Assembly: GCF_003751805.1 (NCBI RefSeq)
Contig: NZ_RKHQ01000002.1
Location: 434,001-498,000, forward strand
Direction: 5' to 3'
Length of the DNA: 64,000 nucleotides
Source of the DNA: Salana multivorans
Lineage (GTDB): Bacteria > Actinomycetota > Actinomycetes > Actinomycetales > Beutenbergiaceae
Part shown: one piece after another, positions 1-8,017 of the stretch
How positions within the stretch are numbered: the stretch's first letter is position 1
Layout of the letters: each line of letters opens with the position of its first letter
Made by a program: the position numbers and the translations under genes
Notes under the pieces: model-generated
Databases searched by the model: none
Seen by the model: the letters and a program-made list of their open reading frames with translations, nothing else
Told to the model about the DNA's origin: nothing

Positions 1-2780
1 AAGAGCAGCTCGTCGGAGATGAGCAGCTCGTGCGCGACGGCCTCCTGCGGCGTGAGCAGCCCCGCGATGATCGAGCGCGTCATCGGGATCAGCCGGTACG
101 TCATGCCGGTCCGGACGTCGCGCGGGTGGATGACGAGCGCGTCGCCGTCGTCGCCGTGCTGGACGTAGCCGCTGAGCACGCCGTCGACGAGCGCGCGCTC
201 GCGCAGGTCCGCGCCGACCCCGCGGGCGGTGGTGCGCAGGCGCGCGGCGAGCCCGTCGGCGTCCGGGACGGAGTCGCCGTCCGCACCCGCACCGGCGCCG
301 AGCGCGTCGGCGAGGAGCCCCGTCGCCTGCGCGAGCAGCGCCGCCGTCCAGGTCGAGGCGAGCCGGGTGCGCAGCTCCGGGTCGGCGGGCTGCAGGGTGT
401 CGTCCCAGTCGCCCTCGCCGTACGCGGGCAGGTCGGTCCCCGGCAGCCGGTGGGCGTCGAGGAAGTCGAGCGTCCGGCGCAGGTGGTCGCGGACGGTGGC
501 GGTGGCGTCCGGCCCCGAGACCGCCGGTGCGCGCGTCTCGTCGTCCCAGAACGGGACCGTCTCCTCCAGCACCGCGAGGTCGCCCGTCGCCTCGAGGTAC
601 TGGCCGAGGGCGAAGAGCGGCCACACGACTATGTCGCCGTGCGAGGTGGCGCTGTAGACCTCGGCGTAGGAGTCGAACATGAACCACTGCGGGTAGTCGC
701 CGTCGCGGTGCTGCCGGGCGAACGTCCGCAGCACGATGTCGCGGGCGACGTCGTGCCGCCCGGCCGCCGTCATGAGCTCGAACGGGCCCTGGGACACGTC
801 GCGCGTTCCCCACGCCGCGCCCGAGTACTGCTCCAGCCCGTGCGGGGAGAGGAAGTGCGTCAGCGCGTCGTGGACGTACCAGGGGACGAGCGCGTCGAGC
901 TCCTCGGCGGCGAGCGCGTCGTGCGGTCGCAGGGTCAGCCCGAGGACGGTGCGGGCCTGCTCGCGGTGGGCGGTGAGCCTCGCCTCGCGCTCGGCGTCCT
1001 CGACCGGTCGGCCGAGCAGGGCGCGGGCAGCCGCCGGTCCGTCGAGCGAGCTGGTCAGGGTGAGGGAGGCCGTGCGCCTCGTCGGCGCGGTCGCGAGGTG
1101 CGTGACTGGCCCCGGCGGTCGGGCGCCGTCGAACAGCTCCGCGTCGTCGTCGAGGCCGGCGGTGCCGCGGAGGGCGTAGGCGAGCCCGGGATCGTGCCGC
1201 TGGACCGCGCTGCCGTCGGCGGGGACGAGGACGAGGGTGTCGGCGTCGATCCGCTCCCGGTGCCAGCCCCCGCCCTCCTCGTCCAGCTCGACCGTGAACC
1301 GCACGGAGAGGTCCAGCTCGCACCGCACGGTGACGTCGAGTCGTGACCGGTCGGCGGCGACCGTCGTCCACACGTCGATCCGGCCGAGCTCGCCCTCGTA
1401 GAGCCAGTGCACGCCGCCGAGGTCGATCGTCAGGGCCGAGGGCACGGTGAGCAGCCGCGGCCCGTCGCCCGGGTCGACGAGGACGCGGACGCCGCTGGCG
1501 CGCTGGAGGTTGAGGTGGTGCCGGTGGACCCCGACGACCCGGTTCGCCGTCGTGTTGCCGGCCACGACGTGCGAGGCGAACACGCCCGGCGCGAACGCGG
1601 TCGCCGCGAGCAGGCCCGGCGTGGGGCGGATCGCGTCGCCCGCGCGGAGGATGTGGCCGTGCGAGCGCTCGGCGAGCGTCTCCTTCGCCCCGGTGACGAC
1701 GTGGGCCGACGTCGGGGTGAAGAACGAGAGCAGCTCGCCGTCGTCGCCGTGCTCGGGGAGCCGGACGTCGGCGGCGTCGATCCCGAGCGCCGCGAGCAGG
1801 TCGGGGGTGGACAGGTCGTCGCCCGCGAGCGGCGGCGCGTCCCGCAGCAGCGACCGGGTCGGGGAGAACGGCTCGAGCGTCTCGGGACGCGAGGCCGCCG
1901 TCTCGGCGAGCTCAGCCCACGAGGCGAGCGACGCCGCGTGCGCGTCGAGGTCGGTCCGGGAGTCGGTCCGGACCACGTGGACGACGTCGCGGACGACCGG
2001 GCCGTCGCCGAGCTTGAACGGTCGCGTCACCAGGGCCGGGGCCGAGTACTCGTACTGGAGCACACCGTCGGGCGTGCCCGCCGTCAGCCCGTGCGGGAGC
2101 GCGTCCCGCCGGGCGAGCGGCGTGTGGAGCTGCAGCGAGTCGGTGCACGACGCGACCGCGCCCCGGGGGGAGAACATGACGTGAAGGGGGAGCAGGGGGG
2201 CCGCGGCCATCGTCTGCCGCGAGACGAGCGCGACGCCGGCCGTCGGGTGCTCGACCCGGCGGTGCAGCAGGTACTGGCAGACGTACGCCTCGCTGGACAG
2301 GGCGGCGGCCGGCGGTGCGAGCGCGAGGTCCTGCGCGGCGACGAGGTCGTACCGGGCGCCGTCGCCGGCCGGCTCCGTCCCGCCGTCATGGATCGGCTCC
2401 GTCCCGCCGTCGCCGGCCGGTTCGCCGAGCTCCACCCGCCAGACCCACAGGTCGGCGTCGGGGTCGACCGTCAGCTCGACCGTCGCGGGAACACCGAGGG
2501 CGACCGACCGCCACCGCGCGCGGAGCCCGCCCACCTCGACGGACCGCACGTCGGCGCCGCGCCCCACCAGGGCCGCCACGGCGGCGGGCGCGCCGTGGTC
2601 GTCGAGCCGGCGGAGCCACAGCCCGCCGACGGGGGCGTCGTGCACGCCCGGGAGGTACTGGGAGACGAGCAGCCCGTCGGCCGCGATGCGGTGGACGTCA
2701 CCCGAGCCCGTCAGATCGACGGTGAGCCGCTGGCCCCCGATCGTTCGCGATCCTGAGGGTGGGCGTCGGGTGTCGGCCAT
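1..2780 (-). CDS. GH94-family glycoside phosphorylase, 3' end beyond window
   Basis: Partial: 926 codons are visible and the C-terminus lies left of base 1. GH94 enzymes cleave beta-glucosidic bonds with phosphate and release a sugar 1-phosphate. The second half carries GH94-like landmarks: WGTRDVSQGP near residue 653 and GEGDWDDTLQP near residue 788, the latter matching the DWND-type segment that holds the catalytic acid. The N-terminal part looks like the large beta-sandwich region of the family. The length (over 926 residues) and the WGTRDVxQGP segment resemble 1,2-beta-oligoglucan phosphorylases (about 1100 residues) more than the roughly 800-residue cellobiose phosphorylases; that choice is inference. 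The ATG follows AGGAG by about 11 bases. No signal peptide is seen, so it should be cytoplasmic. The TetR gene lies 5 bases upstream on the same strand and is probably cotranscribed. Confidence 0.8.
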   Translation of the reverse strand, partial: MADTRRPPSGSRTIGGQRLTVDLTGSGDVHRIAADGLLVSQYLPGVHDAPVGGLWLRRLDDHGAPAAVAALVGRGADVRSVEVGGLRARWRSVALGVPATVELTVDPDADLWVWRVELGEPAGDGGTEPIHDGGTEPAGDGARYDLVAAQDLALAPPAAALSSEAYVCQYLLHRRVEHPTAGVALVSRQTMAAAPLLPLHVMFSPRGAVASCTDSLQLHTPLARRDALPHGLTAGTPDGVLQYEYSAPALVTRPFKLGDGPVVRDVVHVVRTDSRTDLDAHAASLASWAELAETAASRPETLEPFSPTRSLLRDAPPLAGDDLSTPDLLAALGIDAADVRLPEHGDDGELLSFFTPTSAHVVTGAKETLAERSHGHILRAGDAIRPTPGLLAATAFAPGVFASHVVAGNTTANRVVGVHRHHLNLQRASGVRVLVDPGDGPRLLTVPSALTIDLGGVHWLYEGELGRIDVWTTVAADRSRLDVTVRCELDLSVRFTVELDEEGGGWHRERIDADTLVLVPADGSAVQRHDPGLAYALRGTAGLDDDAELFDGARPPGPVTHLATAPTRRTASLTLTSSLDGPAAARALLGRPVEDAEREARLTAHREQARTVLGLTLRPHDALAAEELDALVPWYVHDALTHFLSPHGLEQYSGAAWGTRDVSQGPFELMTAAGRHDVARDIVLRTFARQHRDGDYPQWFMFDSYAEVYSATSHGDIVVWPLFALGQYLEATGDLAVLEETVPFWDDETRAPAVSGPDATATVRDHLRRTLDFLDAHRLPGTDLPAYGEGDWDDTLQPADPELRTRLASTWTAALLAQATGLLADALGAGAGADGDSVPDADGLAARLRTTARGVGADLRERALVDGVLSGYVQHGDDGDALVIHPRDVRTGMTYRLIPMTRSIIAGLLTPQEAVAHELLISDELL
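2359..2430. repeat. 24-bp tandem repeat inside the GH94 gene
   Basis: Three consecutive 24-base units start at 2359, 2383 and 2407. Units 1 and 2 share their last 13 bases, and units 1 and 3 share their first 14. The period is a multiple of three, so the phosphorylase frame stays open; it encodes a repeated DGGTEP peptide near residues 118-140, probably a flexible surface loop. Confidence 0.8.
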
Positions 2781-2785
2781 GGGTC

Positions 2786-3463
2786 CTAGGTCTCCTGAGG
2801 TGGTGGGGATGGGGGAGCGACGTCGCCTGCGCTCTCGCGCGGCGGTGCCCCGAGGATCTGGAGGAAGTGCTCGAAGAGGTCGACCATGTCGACGTCGTCC
2901 GGGTCGAGCAGCCACTGGAGCTGCAGGCCGTCCATGACCGCCGAGACGAGCTGGCCGATCCGCTCGGGATCGACGTCGGGGCGCAGCCGGGAGGCGGCGA
3001 CCTCCGCGCGGAAGTTCTCGGTGTCCTGGTGGCGGAGCCTGCGGTAGCGGTCGCGGAAGATGTCGTGCGCCGGGTGCGACAGGTCCGTCGCCTCGGCCGA
3101 GACGACGACGTGCAGCCCGACGAGCTCGGGCGTCGCGGCGTTCCGGGCCACCTGGTCCCGGACGGTGTCGAGGAAGGGCGCGCCCTCGGCCTCGCTCAGG
3201 CGACGCCGCTCCTCGTCCCGCCGGTCGCGCTCCACGAGCGTCGCCGTCAGCAGGTCGGCCTTGCTGCGGAAGTGGTGGAGCAGTCCGGCCTCCGAGATCC
3301 CTATGCGCTGGGCGATGTCCCGCAGCGTGCTCCCGCGGAACCCGCTCTCCGCGAAGGCGTCGACCGCCGTCGCGAGGATCTCCCGGCGTCGCTCGGCGCC
3401 GCGGAGGTGTCGTCGGTCCTCGGTCCGAGCTGGGGGAGCTGGGGTCTCGGCGGTCACATGCAC
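2786..3463 (-). CDS. TetR-family transcriptional regulator of the sugar locus
   Basis: Encodes 225 residues, a normal TetR length. The N-terminal helix-turn-helix is at about residues 22-68 (EILATAVDAFAESGF, then IAQRIGISEAGLLHHFRSKADLL). The rest is a helical ligand-binding and dimerisation domain ending in a proline-rich tail. The start chosen is a GTG 9 bases after AGGAGG; a second in-frame GTG lies two codons downstream. The longer open frame upstream has no ribosome site and overlaps the facing transporter gene, so it was discarded. It is divergent from the solute-binding protein gene and 5 bases before the phosphorylase gene. From position it probably represses both units and is released by a sugar or sugar phosphate; the ligand is not known. 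Confidence 0.85.
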   Translation of the reverse strand: MHVTAETPAPPARTEDRRHLRGAERRREILATAVDAFAESGFRGSTLRDIAQRIGISEAGLLHHFRSKADLLTATLVERDRRDEERRRLSEAEGAPFLDTVRDQVARNAATPELVGLHVVVSAEATDLSHPAHDIFRDRYRRLRHQDTENFRAEVAASRLRPDVDPERIGQLVSAVMDGLQLQWLLDPDDVDMVDLFEHFLQILGAPPRESAGDVAPPSPPPQET

Positions 3464-3563
3464 GGTTCGACGCCTCCTCGGGGTCGTGGGGAACGTGCAC
3501 AGTCTGCCTGCCTCGTCGGTGAGTGCGCCACGGGAGGGCTGCGGGCCGTGGACCTGGGCCATC

Positions 3564-3592
3564 AATATAACCGACCGAGCGCACGCTAGGCT
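3564..3592. promoter_or_regulatory. Divergent promoter pair between TetR and transporter genes
   Basis: On the minus strand a TATATT box (3569-3564) suits the TetR gene; on the plus strand TAGGCT (3587-3592) suits the transporter operon. The two -10 boxes are only 17 bases apart. The intervening DNA, with the short inverted repeat AGCG-CA-CGCT at 3578-3587, is where a shared operator would control both directions. The -35 boxes are not obvious. Confidence 0.45.
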
Positions 3593-3644
3593 ATGCTCGA
3601 CACACCGCTCCAACGATGGGGCGCACTCGATGAGGAGGGTTGTT

Positions 3645-4946
3645 GTGGTTCGACACAAGGCGATCAGGGCGGTGCTGATCGGCGCCGCCGCCGCACTCGT
3701 TCTGAGTGGATGCGGCAGGGCGGACGACGCTGGCACCCCGAGCGGCGACGCGAGCAACGGTGGCTCCCAGGCCGCCATCGACGACTCACCGGCCGAGGGT
3801 GAGATCACGATCTGGATGATGGGGGAGGAGGGAGAGAAGTTCCCCGACTTCGCCACGAAGTTCACCGAGGAGAACCCGGACGCCAAGATCACGGTCACGA
3901 CGATCCCCTGGGGCGACGTGATGACGAAGTTCCAGACCGCCGTGACGGCCGGAACGACGCCGGACGCCATCATGATCGGCTCGTCCGGGATGGCCGCCAT
4001 GGTGGCGACGGGCGGTCTCGCGCAGGTGCCGGACGGGCTCGTCGACGCGGGCTCGTTCGTCCAGGGCGCGGCCGACTCGGTCGTCGCGAACGACGCGACG
4101 TGGGCCGTCCCGTGGTACGTCGAGACGCGCGTCCTCTACTACCGGTCCGACCTCGCCGCCGAGTACGGGCTCGACGCCCCGACGACGTGGGACGAGGCGC
4201 TCGAGTTCTCCAAGGCGTTCCAGGAGCACGGCGCCGAGTGGGGCATGCAGCTGCCCGTCGGCCAGGTGGAGAACCCCAGCCAGGTCATCCTGCCCTGGTA
4301 CTCCCAGCAGGGCGGCTCGGCCCTCACGGCCGACGGCACGGCGTACGACTTCGACAACGACCTCATGGTCGAGGCGATGGAGTACTACGCCTCGTTCTTC
4401 GAGCAGGGCGTCTCCCCGCTCACGGGCTACGGCGACACCGCTGCACCGTCGTTCGTCGACGGGTCCAACCCCGTCTTCATCTCGGGCCCGTGGATGGTGA
4501 ACGTCCTCGGTGACCTCGCCGGCGCCGACTGGGTCGACCAGAACGTCGCGACCGCCGTCATCCCCGGTGGCAAGGACAACAACAACTCCTACATCGGCGG
4601 CGCGCACCTCGGCGTGTTCAAGGACGCGAAGAACGCCGACGGGGCGTGGAAGCTCATCCGCTGGCTGTCCCAGCCCGAGGTCCAGCAGGAGTGGTGGGAG
4701 GCCAGCTCCGACCTGCCGTCCGTCTCCTCCGCGTGGGACTACGAGCCGCTCCAGGCCGACGAGCGGTTCAAGGTCCTGTCCGACCAGCTTGAGAACACGG
4801 TCGCGCCGCCGAGCGTCCCGACCTGGGACGAGATCGGCGGTGTCATCAGCACCGAGTCGGAGAAGCTGATCCACGGCCAGACCACGGCCGAGGAGGCCGT
4901 CAAGGCGATCCAGGCCAAGGCCGACGCGGTCGGGCTGGGCTGGTAG
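3645..4946 (+). CDS. ABC sugar transporter, extracellular solute-binding lipoprotein
   Basis: Encodes 433 residues. The N-terminus is a lipoprotein signal: basic residues, a hydrophobic stretch and the lipobox LSGC, followed by a Ser/Gly/Asp-rich linker. The mature part is a family 1 (MalE/UgpB-like) solute-binding protein (EGEITIWMMG, then typical TPDAIMIGS and WAVPWYVETR segments). It should bind the oligosaccharide outside the membrane and pass it to the two permeases downstream. The GTG start is preceded by AGGAGG at a 6-base spacing; an upstream ATG at 3630 is in frame but overlaps that site. It is the first gene of the operon 3645-12257. The ligand cannot be read from sequence. Confidence 0.9.
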   Translation: MVRHKAIRAVLIGAAAALVLSGCGRADDAGTPSGDASNGGSQAAIDDSPAEGEITIWMMGEEGEKFPDFATKFTEENPDAKITVTTIPWGDVMTKFQTAVTAGTTPDAIMIGSSGMAAMVATGGLAQVPDGLVDAGSFVQGAADSVVANDATWAVPWYVETRVLYYRSDLAAEYGLDAPTTWDEALEFSKAFQEHGAEWGMQLPVGQVENPSQVILPWYSQQGGSALTADGTAYDFDNDLMVEAMEYYASFFEQGVSPLTGYGDTAAPSFVDGSNPVFISGPWMVNVLGDLAGADWVDQNVATAVIPGGKDNNNSYIGGAHLGVFKDAKNADGAWKLIRWLSQPEVQQEWWEASSDLPSVSSAWDYEPLQADERFKVLSDQLENTVAPPSVPTWDEIGGVISTESEKLIHGQTTAEEAVKAIQAKADAVGLGW

Positions 4947-4955
4947 GAGACGGCC

Positions 4956-5903
4956 ATGTCCGTCACGACTGAAGGGCGGCGCCGGCCCGGTGTCGGCGCC
5001 GCCCCTCGGCGATCGAGCGCCACCGAGCGTCGTCGTCGCCGTCAGGGTCTCGTCGCCTGGCTGTTCGCGCTCCCGTTCGTGCTCATCTTCATGGTGTTCA
5101 TGTTCGGGCCGCTGGTCTGGTCGTTCGGGATGTCCTTCACCGACATGACCATCCGGGACATCCGGACCCCGTTCTCGGTGAACTTCGAGGGCCTGCAGAA
5201 CTTCGTCGCGGTCTTCCAGGACGAGACGTTCCGCAAGGCGCTCGTCAACACCCTGTACTTCACGGTGGTCGGGATCCCGCTGACGATGGTGTTCGGCCTC
5301 GCGCTCGCCGTCGCGCTGAACACGGGGATCGAGAAGTTCCGGTCCGTCTTCCGCGTCGGCTTCTACACGCCCGTCGTGACGTCGATCGTCGCGGTCGCGG
5401 TCGTGTGGCGCTTCATGCTGCAGGGCGACGGCCTCGTCAACACCGTGCTCGGCTGGGTCGGGATCAACGGGCCGGACTGGCTGAACGACCAGTACTGGGC
5501 GATGCCGTCGATCATCCTCATGGCCGCCTGGCGGAACATGGGCACGCTCATGATCATCTTCCTCGCCGGCCTCCAGGCGATCCCGAGCGACGTCTACGAG
5601 GCGGCCGAGGTCGACGGCGCGAGCAAGTGGCGTCAGTTCCGCACGATGACGCTGCCGCTCCTGCGCCCGACGCTCCTGCTCGGGGCCGTGCTGCTCTCGG
5701 TCGGCTTCCTCCAGGTGTTCGAGGAGCCCTTCGTCATGACCAAGGGCGGTCCGCTCAACTCGACGCTGACGATGAGCTTCTTCGTCTACAACCAGTTCGG
5801 CTACGGACGGTTCGGCTTCGGGTCGGCCGCCGCGTACGTGCTGTTCGCGTTCATCGCCGCGCTCGCGGCCGTCCAGTTCCGCATCCTGCGATCGAAGGAC
5901 TGA
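4956..5903 (+). CDS. ABC sugar transporter permease, MalF/LacF type
   Basis: Encodes 315 residues: a basic cytoplasmic N-terminus (residues 1-30), then about six transmembrane helices, the first at LVAWLFALPFVLIF. The EAA loop that docks on the ATPase is YEAAEVDGASKWRQF in the C-terminal third. This is the family of inner-membrane components of carbohydrate uptake 1 (CUT1) importers. It lies 9 bases after the binding-protein gene and 2 bases before the second permease gene, so the three are one transcript. No ATPase is encoded here; CUT1 importers of actinobacteria often share an MsmK-type ATPase encoded elsewhere (family knowledge). Confidence 0.93.
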   Translation: MSVTTEGRRRPGVGAAPRRSSATERRRRRQGLVAWLFALPFVLIFMVFMFGPLVWSFGMSFTDMTIRDIRTPFSVNFEGLQNFVAVFQDETFRKALVNTLYFTVVGIPLTMVFGLALAVALNTGIEKFRSVFRVGFYTPVVTSIVAVAVVWRFMLQGDGLVNTVLGWVGINGPDWLNDQYWAMPSIILMAAWRNMGTLMIIFLAGLQAIPSDVYEAAEVDGASKWRQFRTMTLPLLRPTLLLGAVLLSVGFLQVFEEPFVMTKGGPLNSTLTMSFFVYNQFGYGRFGFGSAAAYVLFAFIAALAAVQFRILRSKD

Positions 5904-5905
5904 CC

Positions 5906-6796
5906 ATGGTGACCGTCAACCCCGTGTCGTCCCGTCCGGCCTCGCCCGGCCCCGTGTCCTCCGCGCGCTCCGCCCTGCGCTTCCCGTGGTCGCGCGCCGT
6001 GACCTACACGGTGCTGTCCGTCGGGCTCCTCGTGACGATCATGCCGTTCATCTGGATGCTGCTCGGCAGCTTCAAGACGCAGGGCGAGCTGCTCCGGCGC
6101 CCGATCACCTGGTGGCCGCAGGCGCCGACGACGGAGAACTACGAGACCTGGATGTCCCAGCTCGACTACGGCAAGTTCCTCACGAACTCGCTCATCGTCG
6201 CCGTCTGCGTCGTGCTGGGGAACCTGCTCTTCTGCTCGATGGTCGGGTACGCGCTGGCGAAGATCGACTTCCCCGGCCGGCGCCTCCTGTTCGGCCTCGT
6301 CATGACGATGCTCATGGTGCCGGGCGTCGTCACCCTGATCCCGACGTTCGTCATCGTGGCGAACCTGGGGCTGGTCAACACCTACCCGGCGCTCATCCTG
6401 CCGTTCCTGGCCGGACCGCTCGGCGTCTTCCTCATGCGCCAGTACATCCAGGGCATCCCGGACGCGCTCATGGAGGCCGCTCGGATCGACGGGGCCGGGG
6501 AGTTCCGCGTGTTCTCCCGGATCGTGCTGCCCCAGTGCGGGCCGCCGCTGGCGACGCTCGCGATCCTCACGTTCCTCGGGTCGTGGAACAACTTCCTCTG
6601 GCCGCTCGTCGTCGCGCAGACCGAGGACATGTACACGCTGCCCGTCGCGCTGTCCCTGTACTCGGTCGGGTCGAACCAGACCAACTACGGGATCCTCATG
6701 GCCGGCTCGGTGCTCGTGGTGGCGCCGATCCTCGTCCTCTTCCTGCTGCTGCAGCGCTATTTCGTCCAGGGCATCGCCATGACTGGCATCAAGTAG
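5906..6796 (+). CDS. ABC sugar transporter permease, MalG/LacG type
   Basis: Encodes 296 residues with six predicted membrane helices, the first being YTVLSVGLLVTIMPFIWML. The EAA motif is MEAARIDGAGEFRVF, with the typical MalG-like end YFVQGIAMTGIK. It pairs with the MalF-type permease just upstream to form the CUT1 translocation channel. The start ATG is 2 bases after the upstream stop, with GAAGGA 9 bases before it. The glycosidase genes follow immediately, which indicates that the imported sugar is a glycoside cut by them. Confidence 0.93.
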   Translation: MVTVNPVSSRPASPGPVSSARSALRFPWSRAVTYTVLSVGLLVTIMPFIWMLLGSFKTQGELLRRPITWWPQAPTTENYETWMSQLDYGKFLTNSLIVAVCVVLGNLLFCSMVGYALAKIDFPGRRLLFGLVMTMLMVPGVVTLIPTFVIVANLGLVNTYPALILPFLAGPLGVFLMRQYIQGIPDALMEAARIDGAGEFRVFSRIVLPQCGPPLATLAILTFLGSWNNFLWPLVVAQTEDMYTLPVALSLYSVGSNQTNYGILMAGSVLVVAPILVLFLLLQRYFVQGIAMTGIK

Positions 6797-6818
6797 GACC
6801 GACCCCTTCGGAGTGATC

Positions 6819-7991
6819 ATGACGACCATCCAGTTCCCGGCCGACTTCCTCTGGGGCGCCTCGACGGCGGCGCACCAGATCGAGGGCAACAACCTCAACA
6901 GCGACTGGTGGCAGCGCGAGGTGGAGCCGGGCTCGCGCCTCGCCGAGCGGTCGGGCGACGCCGCCGACAGCTACCACCGCTACCGCGACGACATCGACAT
7001 GCTCGCGGCCTCGGGCCTGCGCAGCTACCGGTTCTCCGTCGAGTGGGCCCGGATCGAGCCCGAGCGCGGCATGGTCTCCCGCGCGGAGCTGGCCCACTAC
7101 CGCCGGATGATCCAGTACTGCCTGGACGCCGGGGTGACCCCGCTGGTGACGCTCCACCACTTCACCAACCCGCGCTGGTTCGTCCGGGACGGCGGCTGGC
7201 TCGACCCGGGCGCCCCCGACCTGTTCGCGCGCTACGTCGAGACCGTGCTGCCGATCCTCGACGGCGTCTCGCACGTGTTCACGATCAACGAGCCGAACAT
7301 CCTCGCGATGATGATCGGCGGCGAGAAGGGCGAGGAGCAGCTCCAGGCCGGGGCGCTGCCGGCGCCCGACCCGGTCGCGACCGAGCACCTCATCGCGGCC
7401 CACCGCCGGGCGGTCGACCTCGTGCGGACCACCGGCATCCCGGTCGGGTGGCCCGTCGCGCCGCAGCAGTTCTTCGCCGACCCCGGCGCGGAGGAGGTGC
7501 TGCGCGCGTACGCCCACCCGCGCGAGACGGTGTTCCTCGAGGCCGCGCGCGGGGACGACTTCGTCGCCGTCCAGGCCTACACCCGGACGCGGATCACGCT
7601 CGACGGGCCGCAGCCGGCGCCGGAGGGCGCCGAGGTGACGCTCACCGGCTGGGAGTACTACCCGCCGGCGATCGCCGAGGCCGCCCGGCTCGGCCACGAG
7701 ATCACGGGGCTGCCCGTCCTCGTGTCGGAGAACGGCATCGCGACCGCCGACGACGCGCGCCGGATCGACTACACGCGCGACGCCCTGCGCCACCTGCACG
7801 AGGCGATGGAGGAGGGGACGCCGATCCTCGGCTACCTGCACTGGTCGCTCCTCGACAACTACGAGTGGGGCTCGTTCCGGCCGACCTTCGGCCTCGCCTC
7901 GTGGTCGCCCGAGACCTTCGAGCGCCTGCCCAAGCCCAGCCTCGCCTGGCTGGGCGGCGTGGCCCGCGACGGCCGGCTCGACGTCGACTGA
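6819..7991 (+). CDS. GH1-family beta-glycosidase
   Basis: Encodes 390 residues, shorter than most GH1 enzymes (about 440-480) but with the key motifs. These are the N-terminal FLWGASTAAHQIEG, TLHHFTNPRWF, the acid/base TINEPN (Glu near residue 158), the nucleophile segment VSENG (Glu near 304) and the C-terminal LHWSLLDNYEWG. It removes a non-reducing beta-linked sugar, usually glucose, galactose or fucose. No signal peptide is present, so it should act on imported substrate. The ATG at 6819 has GGAG 5 bases upstream; a GTG two codons earlier is in frame but overlaps that site. The missing length is spread through loops, with no sign of truncation. Confidence 0.9.
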   Translation: MTTIQFPADFLWGASTAAHQIEGNNLNSDWWQREVEPGSRLAERSGDAADSYHRYRDDIDMLAASGLRSYRFSVEWARIEPERGMVSRAELAHYRRMIQYCLDAGVTPLVTLHHFTNPRWFVRDGGWLDPGAPDLFARYVETVLPILDGVSHVFTINEPNILAMMIGGEKGEEQLQAGALPAPDPVATEHLIAAHRRAVDLVRTTGIPVGWPVAPQQFFADPGAEEVLRAYAHPRETVFLEAARGDDFVAVQAYTRTRITLDGPQPAPEGAEVTLTGWEYYPPAIAEAARLGHEITGLPVLVSENGIATADDARRIDYTRDALRHLHEAMEEGTPILGYLHWSLLDNYEWGSFRPTFGLASWSPETFERLPKPSLAWLGGVARDGRLDVD

Positions 7992-8017
7992 CCGCGCCGC
8001 GAGAGTCGGGAGGAACG

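Noticed and set aside
3464-4000. N-terminal extension of the TetR frame
   Set aside because: The extension overlaps the facing binding-protein gene and its promoter; GTG at 3463 with AGGAGG is far better.
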